From positions 62,001-126,000 of the forward strand of contig JADJBW010000009.1 of the NCBI GenBank assembly GCA_016703525.1: a stretch of DNA of 64,000 nt. The letters run 5' to 3'. Below the pieces are notes generated by a model that was given only the letters and a program-made list of their open reading frames with translations, was not told the origin of the DNA and did not search any database. The stretch is from Actinomycetota bacterium (GTDB taxonomy: Bacteria > Actinomycetota > Acidimicrobiia > Acidimicrobiales > Microtrichaceae). How positions within the stretch are numbered: position 1 is the first letter of the stretch; every line of letters starts with the position of its first letter. Shown piece by piece: positions 1 to 7,783 of this stretch. The position numbers and the translations under genes were made by a program.

Positions 1-22
1 CCTTCGTTGCTCTCGACGTCAT
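1..22 (-). CDS. 5' end of a gene truncated by the window start
   Basis: Only the first seven codons are inside the window. The ATG (complement of 20-22) is preceded by a strong Shine-Dalgarno-like GGGGAGG with a spacing of about seven bases. In many actinobacteria the gene downstream of the SCO1664 and DUF3090 pair is mshC of mycothiol synthesis, but seven residues are too few to identify it, so no name is given. Confidence 0.45.
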
Positions 23-70
23 GACAGCACCTCCCCTCGCTGCCGACCGCCGAGATCGACATCGTGTGGA

Positions 71-106
71 CCCGGTGCGACCGCTGGAGGGAGTGGCCGC
101 ACCGGG
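71..106 (-). terminator. Hairpin between the SCO1664-family gene and the next minus-strand gene
   Basis: Perfect 9-bp arms CCCGGTGCG and CGCACCGGG are separated by 18 bases. The hairpin sits after the stop of the 168-914 gene and before the start at 22. No T-tract follows, so it may be a weak or Rho-assisted terminator, or leader structure of the next gene. Confidence 0.3.
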
Positions 107-167
107 TTCGCTCACATCGAGCTCCGCTGCCTGGCCGGAGCAGCTCGCCGACCGAACCCACCCGTCC

Positions 168-914
168 TCACACGAGGGGCCAGGGATACCGTTGGCCCGT
201 TGGATCGCGCGGGAACAATCCCGTTGTCCGCACTGCGAGAGCCCGGCGGTGTGCCGCCTCGATCTCGCCGGGCGTCAGCAACTCGCCGATCGCGTCGATC
301 GCCGCATCGATGTTGCGGTCGACGTCGTCGAGGAGCGACGCGTCGATCGGTTCGCCGGCGTCGTCCCACATGACGGTGCGCAGCTTGAACTCCTCGTGGA
401 AGCTCAGCCCATGGTCGATGCCCCAGACGCTCCCGGTGTGCGAAAGGAGCACGTGCCCGCCCTTGCGGTCGGTGTTGTTGACGATCACGTCGAGCACGCA
501 CAGCCGGTGAAGATCCGTGCGGTGCTTCGCGTCGGCGCGGATCGTGAAGTAGTGCTGCTCGAAGTGCGAGGGCACGAAAAACTGCACCGAGCCCGGCCCG
601 AACGGCCCCGACCGCGCCACGGTCGGCGGCACCACCGGCCATCCGAGCGCGGTCGCGGCGCGATAGGTCGCCACCTCGCGACGCCACAGACCTGCGGGGA
701 AGTCCCACAGCGGCCGTTCGTGCGCCTCTGGCTTGTAGATCGCCTGGGCTCGGGCGTGGCCGTCGCTGACGGTGACGAGGTAGGTGCCGTTGGAGCTCCA
801 CGGCATGCGCCCGAGCACCTCGATCTCGCCGCGGTCGAGCAGCTCCTTCGCCGTCGGGTCATCGACCTCGACGGTCGCGTCGAGCTCAACGGTCACGTGC
901 TCGGAGTCGCTCAC
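168..914 (-). CDS. SCO1664-family protein (PI3/4-kinase-like fold)
   Basis: A 248-residue soluble protein that matches the actinobacterial SCO1664 family. Visible motifs are YKP at 60-62 (possible nucleotide-binding lysine), DVIVNN at 142-147 followed by DRKGGH at 149-154 (catalytic-loop-like), and IDHGL at 166-170 (metal-binding-loop-like). Together they suggest a phosphatidylinositol-kinase-like fold. The substrate is unknown. It lies 7 bp downstream of the DUF3090 gene on the same strand, after a histidine-phosphatase gene, an arrangement conserved in actinobacteria and often adjacent to mycothiol genes. The name is recognised from the family; the kinase activity is inferred. Confidence 0.85.
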   Translation of the reverse strand: MSDSEHVTVELDATVEVDDPTAKELLDRGEIEVLGRMPWSSNGTYLVTVSDGHARAQAIYKPEAHERPLWDFPAGLWRREVATYRAATALGWPVVPPTVARSGPFGPGSVQFFVPSHFEQHYFTIRADAKHRTDLHRLCVLDVIVNNTDRKGGHVLLSHTGSVWGIDHGLSFHEEFKLRTVMWDDAGEPIDASLLDDVDRNIDAAIDAIGELLTPGEIEAAHRRALAVRTTGLFPRDPTGQRYPWPLV

Positions 915-921
915 GGGCCGC

Positions 922-1407
922 TCAGTTCATCCGTGGACAGAAGTGGCCGTCGGGATCGACCGGCCGATCGCACAGCGGGCAGGTCGGCCGACCGGCGTCG
1001 AGCACGGCGCGAGCGCCATGGGTGAACGCGATCAACAGGCGTCGGTCGAGGCAGAAGCGGGCTTTCGCCGGATCGTCGGCGTCGGTCAGTTCCTCGGCCA
1101 TGACCACGATCTTTCGCTCGGCGGGGTCGTACGCCACGCCGAGCCCGCCGACCACCCACTCGGCAACGACGGGCATCTGCAGCGGCTCCATCGTCTCGTT
1201 GCCTCGGCCGTCGCCCTCGATGACGTCGTAGTTCGCGATCGCCACCTCGAACGCGTCCGCAAGCGCGGCGACGAGCTGCTTCTCGAGCCGAAGCGACACG
1301 ATCTCGCCGGTGCTCGCGGCCTGGAGGAAGAACACGCGTTGGCCGGGCGGGCCGATCGTCCCGGCCGAGAAGCTCTGGAGTTGGTCGAAGTCGAAGGAGC
1401 TGGACAT
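922..1407 (-). CDS. DUF3090 family protein
   Basis: A 161-residue protein beginning MSSSFDFDQLQSF, the characteristic start of DUF3090 proteins, followed by a PPGQRVFFLQA segment at about residues 20-30. The C-terminal part has CPLCDRPVDPDGHFCPR, a possible small zinc knuckle. The biochemical role is unknown. It is the middle member of a three-gene unit (phosphomutase-like, DUF3090, SCO1664-like) with very short gaps, so the three are probably co-transcribed and act together. Confidence 0.88.
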   Translation of the reverse strand: MSSSFDFDQLQSFSAGTIGPPGQRVFFLQAASTGEIVSLRLEKQLVAALADAFEVAIANYDVIEGDGRGNETMEPLQMPVVAEWVVGGLGVAYDPAERKIVVMAEELTDADDPAKARFCLDRRLLIAFTHGARAVLDAGRPTCPLCDRPVDPDGHFCPRMN

Positions 1408-1435
1408 GAGGGGCAGCGGTGCGTGGTGAAGGTGG

Positions 1436-2131
1436 CTACGACAGGGTCAGCGATCCGAGACCGGTGCCCGTGGAGTTGATGGTGAGGACAGCGGGCGCGG
1501 CCGGACCGTAGTGCACGACCGAGATCGAGCACGGCGAGACGACAAGGCGTTGGAGATGATCGAGATGTGTGCCCGCTGCGTGGGCGAGGAGGGCCTTGAT
1601 CGGGTCGGCGTGCGAGACGCACACGATTCGTTGCCCCGGATGCTCGGCGACGAGCCGATCGACGGTCGCCACGATCCGGGCCGACATCTCCACGAAGGAC
1701 TCGCCGCCGGGGAATCGGTGCCGCGACGGCGTGTGCTGCACGGTCGACCACTGGGGCAGCGCGCGGAGTTCGGCCAACGACCGTCCGGTCCATTCGCCGA
1801 AGTCGCATTCGAGCAGGCCGGGCTCGGCCGTGACCTCGAGCCCGAGCGTGGCGGCGATGGGGACGGCGGTCTCCATCGTTCGCTCCAGCGGTGAGGTGAC
1901 GACCGCCGCGACGCCCGATACCTCGGCCAGTCGAGCCGCCGCACCGGCAGCGTCGGCCCGGCCGTCGTCGGAGAGGTGGAGGCCGGGCGCCCGCCCCGGT
2001 AGCACCGAGCCGGTGGTTGCGGTGCGGCCGTGACGAACGAAGAGGACGGTCGTCGCGGTCGCGGTCTCCGGGGTTGCGGTCGTCGCTGTTGCGGTAGCGG
2101 GCTCTGGGGTCGCGGCGGCGTTGTCGGTCAT
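1436..2131 (-). CDS. MSMEG_4193-family histidine phosphatase (putative phosphomutase)
   Basis: A histidine-phosphatase-superfamily enzyme of about 231 residues. The phosphoacceptor motif RHG is at 33-35, followed by an SPLERTMETA segment and a GGESF loop, and the second catalytic histidine is in VSHADPIKALLAH. The ATG at 2131 is chosen because upstream in-frame codons look non-coding. An unusual low-complexity Ala/Thr/Pro/Glu tail (residues about 6-28) precedes the fold. It heads the conserved trio with DUF3090 and SCO1664. The family is annotated as putative phosphomutase, but the substrate is not established, and phosphatase activity is equally possible. Confidence 0.82.
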   Translation of the reverse strand: MTDNAAATPEPATATATTATPETATATTVLFVRHGRTATTGSVLPGRAPGLHLSDDGRADAAGAAARLAEVSGVAAVVTSPLERTMETAVPIAATLGLEVTAEPGLLECDFGEWTGRSLAELRALPQWSTVQHTPSRHRFPGGESFVEMSARIVATVDRLVAEHPGQRIVCVSHADPIKALLAHAAGTHLDHLQRLVVSPCSISVVHYGPAAPAVLTINSTGTGLGSLTLS

Positions 2132-2249
2132 CGCCGGTGTGCAACACGCGGAGCGCCCACAACGTTCCCGCGGGATGCAGGTCGCCGTGGCGGCCGGGAG
2201 TTCGGCCGATACGGAGCGGGCCATTGGCGCCGGGTCGGGGGGTGACCGC

Positions 2250-2255
2250 TAGCGT
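2250..2255 (+). promoter_or_regulatory. Candidate -10 box (TAGCGT) for the 2287 lipoprotein gene
   Basis: TAGCGT fits the TANNNT box. It would give a leader of about 25 nt that contains GGAG just before the GTG start. Confidence 0.35.
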
Positions 2256-2286
2256 TGGGGATCCCCCGAGTCGCCGGAGTTCGTTC

Positions 2287-2658
2287 GTGTCATCTCACCG
2301 CCGCCGTGTCGCCCTCGTGTCCCTGCTCGCTGCGATCGGCGTGGGGGCCGGTGGTTGTTACGGCAACCCGAATCCGACCGACTACGGAGCTCTAGCCAAG
2401 AAGAACTTCGTTGCGTCCTGCTCCACGGAGGTGCGGGCATCGAAGGGGACCACAACGACGATCCGCATCGAGTCGACCGACACGTGCGAGTGCATCTACG
2501 ACGCCATCGTCAACAAGTTCCGCCTGCCGTGGGACGACCTGGTCGCCTACGAGAATGAGGCGGCCGACGCCGAGGCCGGGGATGCCCCGCCCACCCCGCC
2601 GAAGCAGCTGACCAAGGCCATCGAGTCCTGCAACGCCAGCGGCCCGGTCGCTCCGTAA
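2287..2658 (+). CDS. Small exported lipoprotein, function unknown
   Basis: A 123-residue protein from a GTG start with GGAG seven bases upstream. An Arg-rich n-region and a hydrophobic stretch end in a GAGGC lipobox with Cys24, so it is probably a membrane-anchored lipoprotein. The mature part has three to four further cysteines, including a CEC motif around residue 68, a KFRLPWDDL segment and an acidic stretch before the C-terminus. I do not recognise a named family. It is convergent with the FrhB-like gene, and the gap between them holds the hairpin repeat array. Confidence 0.65.
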   Translation: MSSHRRRVALVSLLAAIGVGAGGCYGNPNPTDYGALAKKNFVASCSTEVRASKGTTTTIRIESTDTCECIYDAIVNKFRLPWDDLVAYENEAADAEAGDAPPTPPKQLTKAIESCNASGPVAP

Positions 2659-2799
2659 CGGAGACCCGCGGTATCGGCGAGATCGGTGCGACGTGAGCAC
2701 CCGTTCGCGCGTCATCGGATGCGGCCCACTCGTCAACGTGGATAACGGCCTCGAGGCCGACGCCGTTGTGTGGTCGGCGGTCGGTGGTCGGCGGGTCGG

Positions 2800-2964
2800 T
2801 CTCCACGGTTGACTTGTGGAGAAGCTTGGTGCTCTGCCGACCAGTCTTCTCCGCGGTTGATCTGTGGAGAAGGTTGCTGCGTGGCGGGCGGGTCTCCACG
2901 GTTGACTTGTGGAGAAGCTTGGTGCTCTGTTGACCGGTCTTCTCCGCGATTGATCTGTGGAGAA
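2800..2964. repeat. Array of four near-identical hairpins (two 93-bp tandem units)
   Basis: This array lies in the only gene-free stretch longer than 300 bases (2659-3004). Four 23-25 bp inverted repeats lie at 2800-2822, 2847-2871, 2893-2915 and 2940-2964, starting every 46-47 bp. Each has stem (T)TCTCC(A/G)C, a 9-nt loop of consensus GGTTGAYYT and a closing GTGGAGA(A). Types alternate A-B-A-B, so the whole is two copies of a 93-bp unit. In type B the stem keeps a G-T wobble that pairs only in plus-strand RNA. Every right arm contains TGTGGAGAA, whose complement TTCTCCACA differs by one base from a DnaA box. The rest of the gap shows no gene. Confidence 0.8.
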
Positions 2965-3004
2965 CCGGCGGTTGCCCCCGGCGCCGATGCTCGACCTGGC
3001 CCGC

Positions 3005-4189
3005 TCAGCCCCGGCGAGTCGGAACGGGCAGACCGACCCGCACGCTCGGCTCGCCGTCCAGCGGCCAGCGCGCCCTCGACTTCTCGGCCAGCTTGCGCAT
3101 CAGGGCGATCGCTGCCGGATCGCTGTCGCCCGGCCGCGTGATGATCGACCCGTCGGCCACCATGCGCGAGATGATCTCGCGGCCGAGTTCGGTGCGCACC
3201 AGCGTGAGCGTCCAGTCGTTGTCCTTGCCGATGCCACCAGTGGAGATGTCGGCGTGTTCCGCGGCGAAGTCGGGGCAGTGGGTGCAGCCGTCGCGCGTCC
3301 ACGCGTGGCATTCCTTGAGCGGGATCTCGCGGTAGGTGCCGTCGCGCATCCACACTTGGAAGACACCCTTGATGTTCATCTTCACGATGTCGCGGCGGGC
3401 CAGCCCGTACTTCGCCTCGAACAGCTCCTCGAACATCGCATCGTCGAAGGTCTTCGAACAGAGCAGTCCGATGTTGAACACGATCGGCTTGGAGACCTTC
3501 CCGATCTTGCGCGACCACATCACGGGAGGCACCGACGACTGGCAGCTCGTGCCGACGAGCGCAAGGCGCGACAGGCCACGTTCGCGGGCCTCGTCGAAGG
3601 CCAGCGTGTTGGCCGAGTAGGTGTAGCGGCTCCCGGCCGATGCCAGAACCTCATCGCGGTTGGTCGCCACCCCCGGCACGGGCGTCCACGTGCTCGCGTC
3701 GTTGTTCTCGAGGAACGACACGAGTGCGCCGTCGATGTAGTCGTGCTCGAGCGCCCACAGCAGGATCGCCGACACCAGCCCGCCGTCCTGGCCCATCCGG
3801 TTGACCATCTCGTCGGAGGCCCGGGTCAGAAGGATGTCGGAGTAGACCCCGGCAACCTCGTCGTCGTGTCGGTCGCGGGCGAAGAGGTGCTCGTTGGCCT
3901 GATGCTCCCAGAGTCGGAATCGGGGGCACGCCCGCGTGCAGGTGGTGCACCCCTTCTCGCCGTGCACGCAGTTGTCGGCGCCGAGTTCGTCCTCCAGGTG
4001 GAACGGTCGGTACCCGCCGGATCGGTGGTCGTAGCCGATCACGTCGTGGGGGCAGCTGATGACGCAGCCGGCGCAGCCGGTGCACACGCCGAAGTCGATG
4101 ACCTCGGCCTTCAACTCCTTCCACTGCGCGCTCCATCGCTCCGGCTTCGGCGGCGTGGGCGAACCGGTCCCTTCGGTGGCGCTCGACAT
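3005..4189 (-). CDS. Coenzyme F420 hydrogenase/dehydrogenase beta-subunit family protein (FrhB-like)
   Basis: A 394-residue iron-sulfur protein. An N-terminal double ferredoxin domain has Cys at 36, 39, 42 and 46 and a second cluster at 74, 81, 84 and 88, enough for two 4Fe-4S centres. The FrhB N- and C-terminal domains follow, with a conserved GTSCQ segment and a second CxxC-containing stretch near HAWTRDGCTHCPDF. Relatives bind FAD and pass electrons between F420 or ferredoxin and a partner. No hydrogenase alpha or gamma subunits are nearby, so the physiological partner is unknown. The gene is transcribed divergently from the DUF2752 gene. Confidence 0.85.
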   Translation of the reverse strand: MSSATEGTGSPTPPKPERWSAQWKELKAEVIDFGVCTGCAGCVISCPHDVIGYDHRSGGYRPFHLEDELGADNCVHGEKGCTTCTRACPRFRLWEHQANEHLFARDRHDDEVAGVYSDILLTRASDEMVNRMGQDGGLVSAILLWALEHDYIDGALVSFLENNDASTWTPVPGVATNRDEVLASAGSRYTYSANTLAFDEARERGLSRLALVGTSCQSSVPPVMWSRKIGKVSKPIVFNIGLLCSKTFDDAMFEELFEAKYGLARRDIVKMNIKGVFQVWMRDGTYREIPLKECHAWTRDGCTHCPDFAAEHADISTGGIGKDNDWTLTLVRTELGREIISRMVADGSIITRPGDSDPAAIALMRKLAEKSRARWPLDGEPSVRVGLPVPTRRG

Positions 4190-4197
4190 GGCGCGAA

Positions 4198-4203
4198 GGA
4201 TAA
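4198..4203 (-). promoter_or_regulatory. Candidate leaderless -10 (TTATCC) for the FrhB-like gene
   Basis: The complement of 4198-4203 reads TTATCC and ends 8 bases before the ATG at 4189, the spacing expected if transcription starts at the start codon. Confidence 0.35.
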
Positions 4204-4217
4204 CCCGGCGCCGTCGC

Positions 4218-4223
4218 TAGCCT
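4218..4223 (+). promoter_or_regulatory. Candidate leaderless -10 (TAGCCT) for the DUF2752 gene
   Basis: TAGCCT is followed by 8 bases and the ATG at 4232. Both divergent promoters fit into the 42-bp gap. Confidence 0.4.
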
Positions 4224-4231
4224 GACGGTCG

Positions 4232-4723
4232 ATGTGCGATGCCGACGAGCGCCTCGATCGTGCCCCGGTGCCCCGTGGCGAGGCGCCCATCGCGGGCGCG
4301 TCGACGGTGTTCGGTCGGCGCTGGCCGCTCGCACCTCCGTGGACGGCCGCCGCCGGTGTCTGCGCCGGCCTTGCGCTGGTTGCACTGGTCGATCCACGCG
4401 AGCAGCCTCTGTCGCCGCCGTGTCCGTTCCGGCTGACGACCGGCTGGTGGTGCCCGTTCTGCGGTGGCACCAGAGCGGCGTCGCGTCTGGTGCGCGGCGA
4501 TGTCGGCGCGGCGCTGCGCTACAACGGTTTCGTGGTGGCCCTGGTGCCGATCGTCCTGGCGTTCTGGTTGGGGTGGGCCGTCCCCGGCCGCGTCGCGATG
4601 CTCGATCGCCTGCGGAGTCGCTCGGCGGCATGGGGTCGAGCGCTGCTGGTGCTCGCAGTGTGCTTCACGTTGGTTCGCAACCTCCCGTTCGCGTCGGGAT
4701 GGCTTCGATTCCCGGGCGCCTAG
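4232..4723 (+). CDS. DUF2752 domain-containing membrane protein
   Basis: A 163-residue protein with a short polar N-terminus and three predicted membrane segments. The DUF2752 signature CPFRLTTGWWCPFCGGTRA lies at about residues 64-82, with its paired cysteines. The family's function is unknown. It lies 66 bp upstream of an ECF sigma factor gene but could be expressed separately from its own leaderless promoter. Confidence 0.8.
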   Translation: MCDADERLDRAPVPRGEAPIAGASTVFGRRWPLAPPWTAAAGVCAGLALVALVDPREQPLSPPCPFRLTTGWWCPFCGGTRAASRLVRGDVGAALRYNGFVVALVPIVLAFWLGWAVPGRVAMLDRLRSRSAAWGRALLVLAVCFTLVRNLPFASGWLRFPGA

Positions 4724-4789
4724 GCGGCCGTCGCCCGGAAATCGTCCACGCCGCGTCGTCGCGATCGGGCGGGCAGGCGTTGTAACGGC

Positions 4790-5275
4790 ATGGACTTCGA
4801 TGCGTTCTTCCGCAGCGAGCACGATCCGTTGCTTCGGCTGTGCTGGGCCATGGTTTCCAACCGCGAGCAGGCACGCGACGTCGCTCAGGAGGCGATGTGT
4901 CGTGCCTACGAGCGATGGGACCAGCTCCGCGAGCCGGGCTCCAACCCTGCGGGTTGGGTGCGAACCGTGGCGCTGAACCTCGTCCGATCGCAGTGGCGCC
5001 GGGAACAGACCCGGTCGGCCGCTGCTGTGCCCGTCGTCGCGAGCTATGAGGATCCCCCGTGCACGGATCCGGAGCTCGTCGCCGCGTTGGCGCGGTTGTC
5101 GAACCGCCAGCGTGAGGCGGTGGTGCTGCATCACCTCCTCGACCTCGACGTGGCCGGGTGCGCTGCGGCGATGGGGATCGCAGCGTCATCGGTGAAGGCC
5201 CACCTGCAACGCGGGCGGGCGGCATTGGAAGCGGCACTCGGCGATCGGGTGCTGACAACGGAGGGTGTGGCATGA
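4790..5275 (+). CDS. ECF-type sigma-70 factor (SigE family)
   Basis: A 161-residue extracytoplasmic-function sigma factor. Region 2 spans about residues 5-70, with the REQARDVAQEAMCRAYERW core-binding and -10 recognition helix. Region 4 spans about 98-150, with an ALARLSNRQREAVVLHHL helix and a helix-turn-helix before AHLQRGRAALEAAL. There is no region 1 or 3, as expected. The last codons overlap the next start (ATGA), so it is translationally coupled to a membrane protein that is its probable regulator. The signal it answers is not evident from sequence. Confidence 0.9.
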   Translation: MDFDAFFRSEHDPLLRLCWAMVSNREQARDVAQEAMCRAYERWDQLREPGSNPAGWVRTVALNLVRSQWRREQTRSAAAVPVVASYEDPPCTDPELVAALARLSNRQREAVVLHHLLDLDVAGCAAAMGIAASSVKAHLQRGRAALEAALGDRVLTTEGVA

Positions 5276-6580
5276 CGATCGATCTGAACGAACGGCTCCG
5301 GCGGGCGGCTGCCGCCTCGATGAGCGGGGTGGAACTCGACAACCCGGGCGCCACGGGTATCGCTCACGATGGGCGCGGCGCTGCGGCGACGACGGCATCG
5401 GATGCTGCGGGGGTACGCGACGGAACGGCCGTGGTGGAGGTGGGATCGGGCGCCGATGCGAACGGCGCACCGGAGCGGGCCGGTCGCCGTCCGCGGTGGC
5501 TGGTCAACACAGCGCTCGTCACGGGGGCTGCGGCCGCCGCTGTCGCGGTCGTGATCGGGCTGGGCGCGGCGAGGTCGGGTCCGATCGACATCGAGCCGGG
5601 CGCAGGAACAGCGGCGCCGGCATCGGGATCCGGCGCCGACCGCGCTCGGGAGGTGCTCGCGGTGCTGCGTGCGTCGAGCTGGTCGGCGACGACGTCGTCG
5701 GAGGATCGCAGCGCCTGGTTCCGATGGACACCCACCGGCTCGGCCGAGGGGACGTCGGCGGGCCAGGCCGAGCGGCTCGTCGTCGGCGACAGCCTCTACT
5801 CTCTCGACCTCGGCAACGCCGCCGAGGAGAAGTGGATCAAGTCGGCGATAGGCACGGGTGATGTCGAGTCGGGTGCCGAGCAGATGCTGGTCGCCCTCGA
5901 AGCGATCCCGTGCTGGACGGTCGAGGCGGATGGCGTCCTGACGGGCGACAGCGCGTGTCGCCCGTCCGCAGCGAGCACTCCGACGACATCGAGCGACCCG
6001 TCGCTCGGCATCGGTTCGGCTCGGCTGGAACTCGATGGAGACCGGGTTGTTGCTGCGGAGGTGTCGGCGGTCGGCCCTGGCGCCATACGACTGACGTTCG
6101 ACTACTCGCAGCAGCCGCCGGTGACGGCGCCACCCGCGGATCGCGTGGTGTCCGACCTGCCGGGCGAGCTGGCGGTCGGACGGCCGATGCCGTTTACGGG
6201 GGTCGGCGGGTTCGCCGAACTCGGGCAGTCCCGGCCGGACGACGGTCGTCATGATCGGAGCTCGGTGGTGTCCGCACTGTGCCGCGTCGGTTGCCCGGAT
6301 GGCGTCCGACGACCTGCCAGCCGGGGTCGATGTCGTGGTCATCTTCACCGGTACTCGATCCGATGTGCCCGAGCAGATCGACGATGCAGCGATCTTCGAG
6401 CTTCGGGCGAGGGGGATCGCGGTTGGGGAGGACCGCGCCACGGGCGACTCGTCGGTGGTCCACAGGCTCGATATCGAGTCCTTTCCCACCTGGATTGTCG
6501 TCGATGCCGACGGCATCGTCCGGGCCGTTGAGACCGGCGACGGCTCCAGCATCGCGGACCTCGCGGCGAAGGCCCGCTGA
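5272..6580 (+). CDS. Sigma-factor-coupled membrane protein with C-terminal thioredoxin-like domain (probable frameshift near 6230)
   Basis: The gene starts at an ATG overlapping the sigma factor stop. The first half reads in one frame: a cytoplasmic tail of about 75 residues beginning LNERLRRAA, a membrane helix at about 76-98 and an extracytoplasmic region. Near 6230 the coding frame moves by +1; removing one C from the CCC at 6230-6232 gives a continuous GQSGRTTVVM leading into GARWCPHC (WCPHC at 6266-6280) and a thioredoxin-like end with FPTWIVVDADG. The intact protein would be about 435 residues. It is probably the anti-sigma-like partner, with a possible redox-active extracytoplasmic domain. 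That role is inferred from coupling and topology, since no classic zinc anti-sigma motif is seen. Confidence 0.65.
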
Positions 6581-6619
6581 TCGGCTACGCGTCGGTCGGG
6601 TGGCGCGTCGGCCCCGTCC

Positions 6620-6663
6620 AATCCAGGCTCAGCGGTGCACATGTGCACCGCTGAGCCTGGATT
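6620..6663. repeat. Perfect 44-bp palindrome upstream of the AbiEi/DUF559-type gene
   Basis: Two 22-base arms meet with no spacer: AATCCAGGCTCAGCGGTGCA continues to a central CACATGTG. A near-identical palindrome lies at 7749-7792, with compensatory changes on both arms. No T-tract follows, so it is not a classic terminator, though it may act as one. Confidence 0.85.
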
Positions 6664-6850
6664 GCGCCACGTCGGGGTGGCGGGGAGGGTTCGGGCACGT
6701 CGGTCGGGCGTCGGCCGGCGGCGTGTCGCTGGCGGAGCGAGGCGCGTCGGCCGGCCGTGTCGCTGGCAGAGTGAGGCTCGCTGTCGGCGGTGGCTCGTAC
6801 GCTCACCAGCCTTCCCCTCCTGCCGGACGCGATGTCGCGGGAGCACGTCG

Positions 6851-7783
6851 ATGGATCGCAAGGCGATCGCCAAGTATGCGGTCGAACACCACGGGGTGTT
6901 CCCGCAGGAGTACCTATCGCGGGTCGGTGTCACGCCGAACACCGCCGCCCGCCTCGTTCGCTCTGGGGAGTGGCAGCGACTCCACGAGGGCGTCTTCATA
7001 GGCGCGACGACACCGCTGTCGCCCGAGGTCAGGGTGACAGCGGCGCTTGCCGCGGTTCCCAGCGCTGCGATCGGCCTTCGGACAGCGGCCTGGGTGCACG
7101 GTCTGAGCGACGGCTTCTCGGTGCTCGACCTTGTCGTCTCCGTGGGTGGCCGCACGCGGCTGCGTGGCGCAACGATTCACCAGAGCGCCCTCCCCGATGA
7201 CGACGTGGTCTGTCGTCGGGGGTGGCGGACCACGTCGCTGGAGCGGACGCTCATTGATCTGGGCAAGGTGGAATCGGCCCGCAAACCGCGGCGCCCTATG
7301 GAAGAACCCGGGGGTGGCCCCGCCGCACGCCCCCGGCGCGGGGGGGGGGCCGCTGCCCGCGCGGGGGGCGGGGGGGGGGGGGGGGCCCCCCCCCGGCGGG
7401 GGAGGGGTCCGGGGCGCCGGCGGCGCCCCCCCCCCACGGGTTCGGTGTTGGAAGACCGCTTCCTTCGGATGGTGCGTGAGACAGGTTTGCCGATGCCGAT
7501 CCTTCAGGCGCGCTTCGACTGGCTCGACTGCGGTCGCGCCCGCGTCGACTTCTGGTTCCCGGTCGCCCGCTTGATCGTCGAGCTCGACGGACGTCGGTTC
7601 CACCTCAGATGTGCGCAGTTCGAACGGGATCGCCGTCGCGACTTGCTGGCCGCTGCGCGTGGCATTCGCACGATTCGGCTGACGCACCACCAACTCACCG
7701 CCGAACGCGACGAGGTGGTGGCCGCGCTCCGGGCCGCGCTTGCGTCGGAATTCAGGCTCAGCGGTGCACATTTGCACCGCTGA
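6851..7783 (+). CDS. AbiEi-like N-terminal domain plus DUF559 endonuclease-like domain protein
   Basis: A 310-residue protein from an ATG with GGGAG nearby. Residues 1-110 match the AbiEi-type winged-helix antitoxin-like region (AARLVRSGEWQRLHEGVF). The last 110 residues match DUF559, a PD-(D/E)XK/Vsr-like fold, with RARVDFWFPVARLIVELDG and RRDLLAAARGIRTIRLT. Such fusions are common in actinobacteria. Their function is unproven, with a toxin-antitoxin or nuclease role suggested. The linker at 7300-7440 is an abnormal G/C homopolymer tract that stays in frame but looks like sequencing error. The last codons and stop lie inside the downstream palindrome. No partner toxin gene is adjacent. Confidence 0.7.
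   Translation: MDRKAIAKYAVEHHGVFPQEYLSRVGVTPNTAARLVRSGEWQRLHEGVFIGATTPLSPEVRVTAALAAVPSAAIGLRTAAWVHGLSDGFSVLDLVVSVGGRTRLRGATIHQSALPDDDVVCRRGWRTTSLERTLIDLGKVESARKPRRPMEEPGGGPAARPRRGGGAAARAGGGGGGGAPPRRGRGPGRRRRPPPTGSVLEDRFLRMVRETGLPMPILQARFDWLDCGRARVDFWFPVARLIVELDGRRFHLRCAQFERDRRRDLLAAARGIRTIRLTHHQLTAERDEVVAALRAALASEFRLSGAHLHR
7300..7440. other. Anomalous G/C homopolymer tract inside the AbiEi/DUF559-type gene
   Basis: It includes 16 consecutive G (7370-7385) directly followed by 9 C (7386-7394), plus several other G and C runs. It is unlike anything else in the window. The flanking protein segments are normal and the distance between them fits the family, so the true bases were probably mis-called here. 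A real G-rich insertion cannot be excluded. Confidence 0.8.

Noticed and set aside
2800..2964. CRISPR-like array (repeats of 23-25 bp with 21-24 bp spacers)
   Set aside because: The first and third spacers are nearly identical, the repeats alternate in two forms and there are no cas genes. It is a 93-bp tandem repeat with nested hairpins.
2815..2964. Chromosomal replication origin
   Set aside because: The TTCTCCACA sites are imperfect and no dnaA, dnaN or AT-rich unwinding element is near. Only a weaker DnaA-binding role is kept as a hypothesis.
2733..3518. Minus-strand frame encoding a 31-residue repeat peptide over the hairpin array
   Set aside because: The 93-bp unit is divisible by three, so several frames stay open by chance. 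This one runs antisense-shifted through the FrhB-like gene and has no convincing start.
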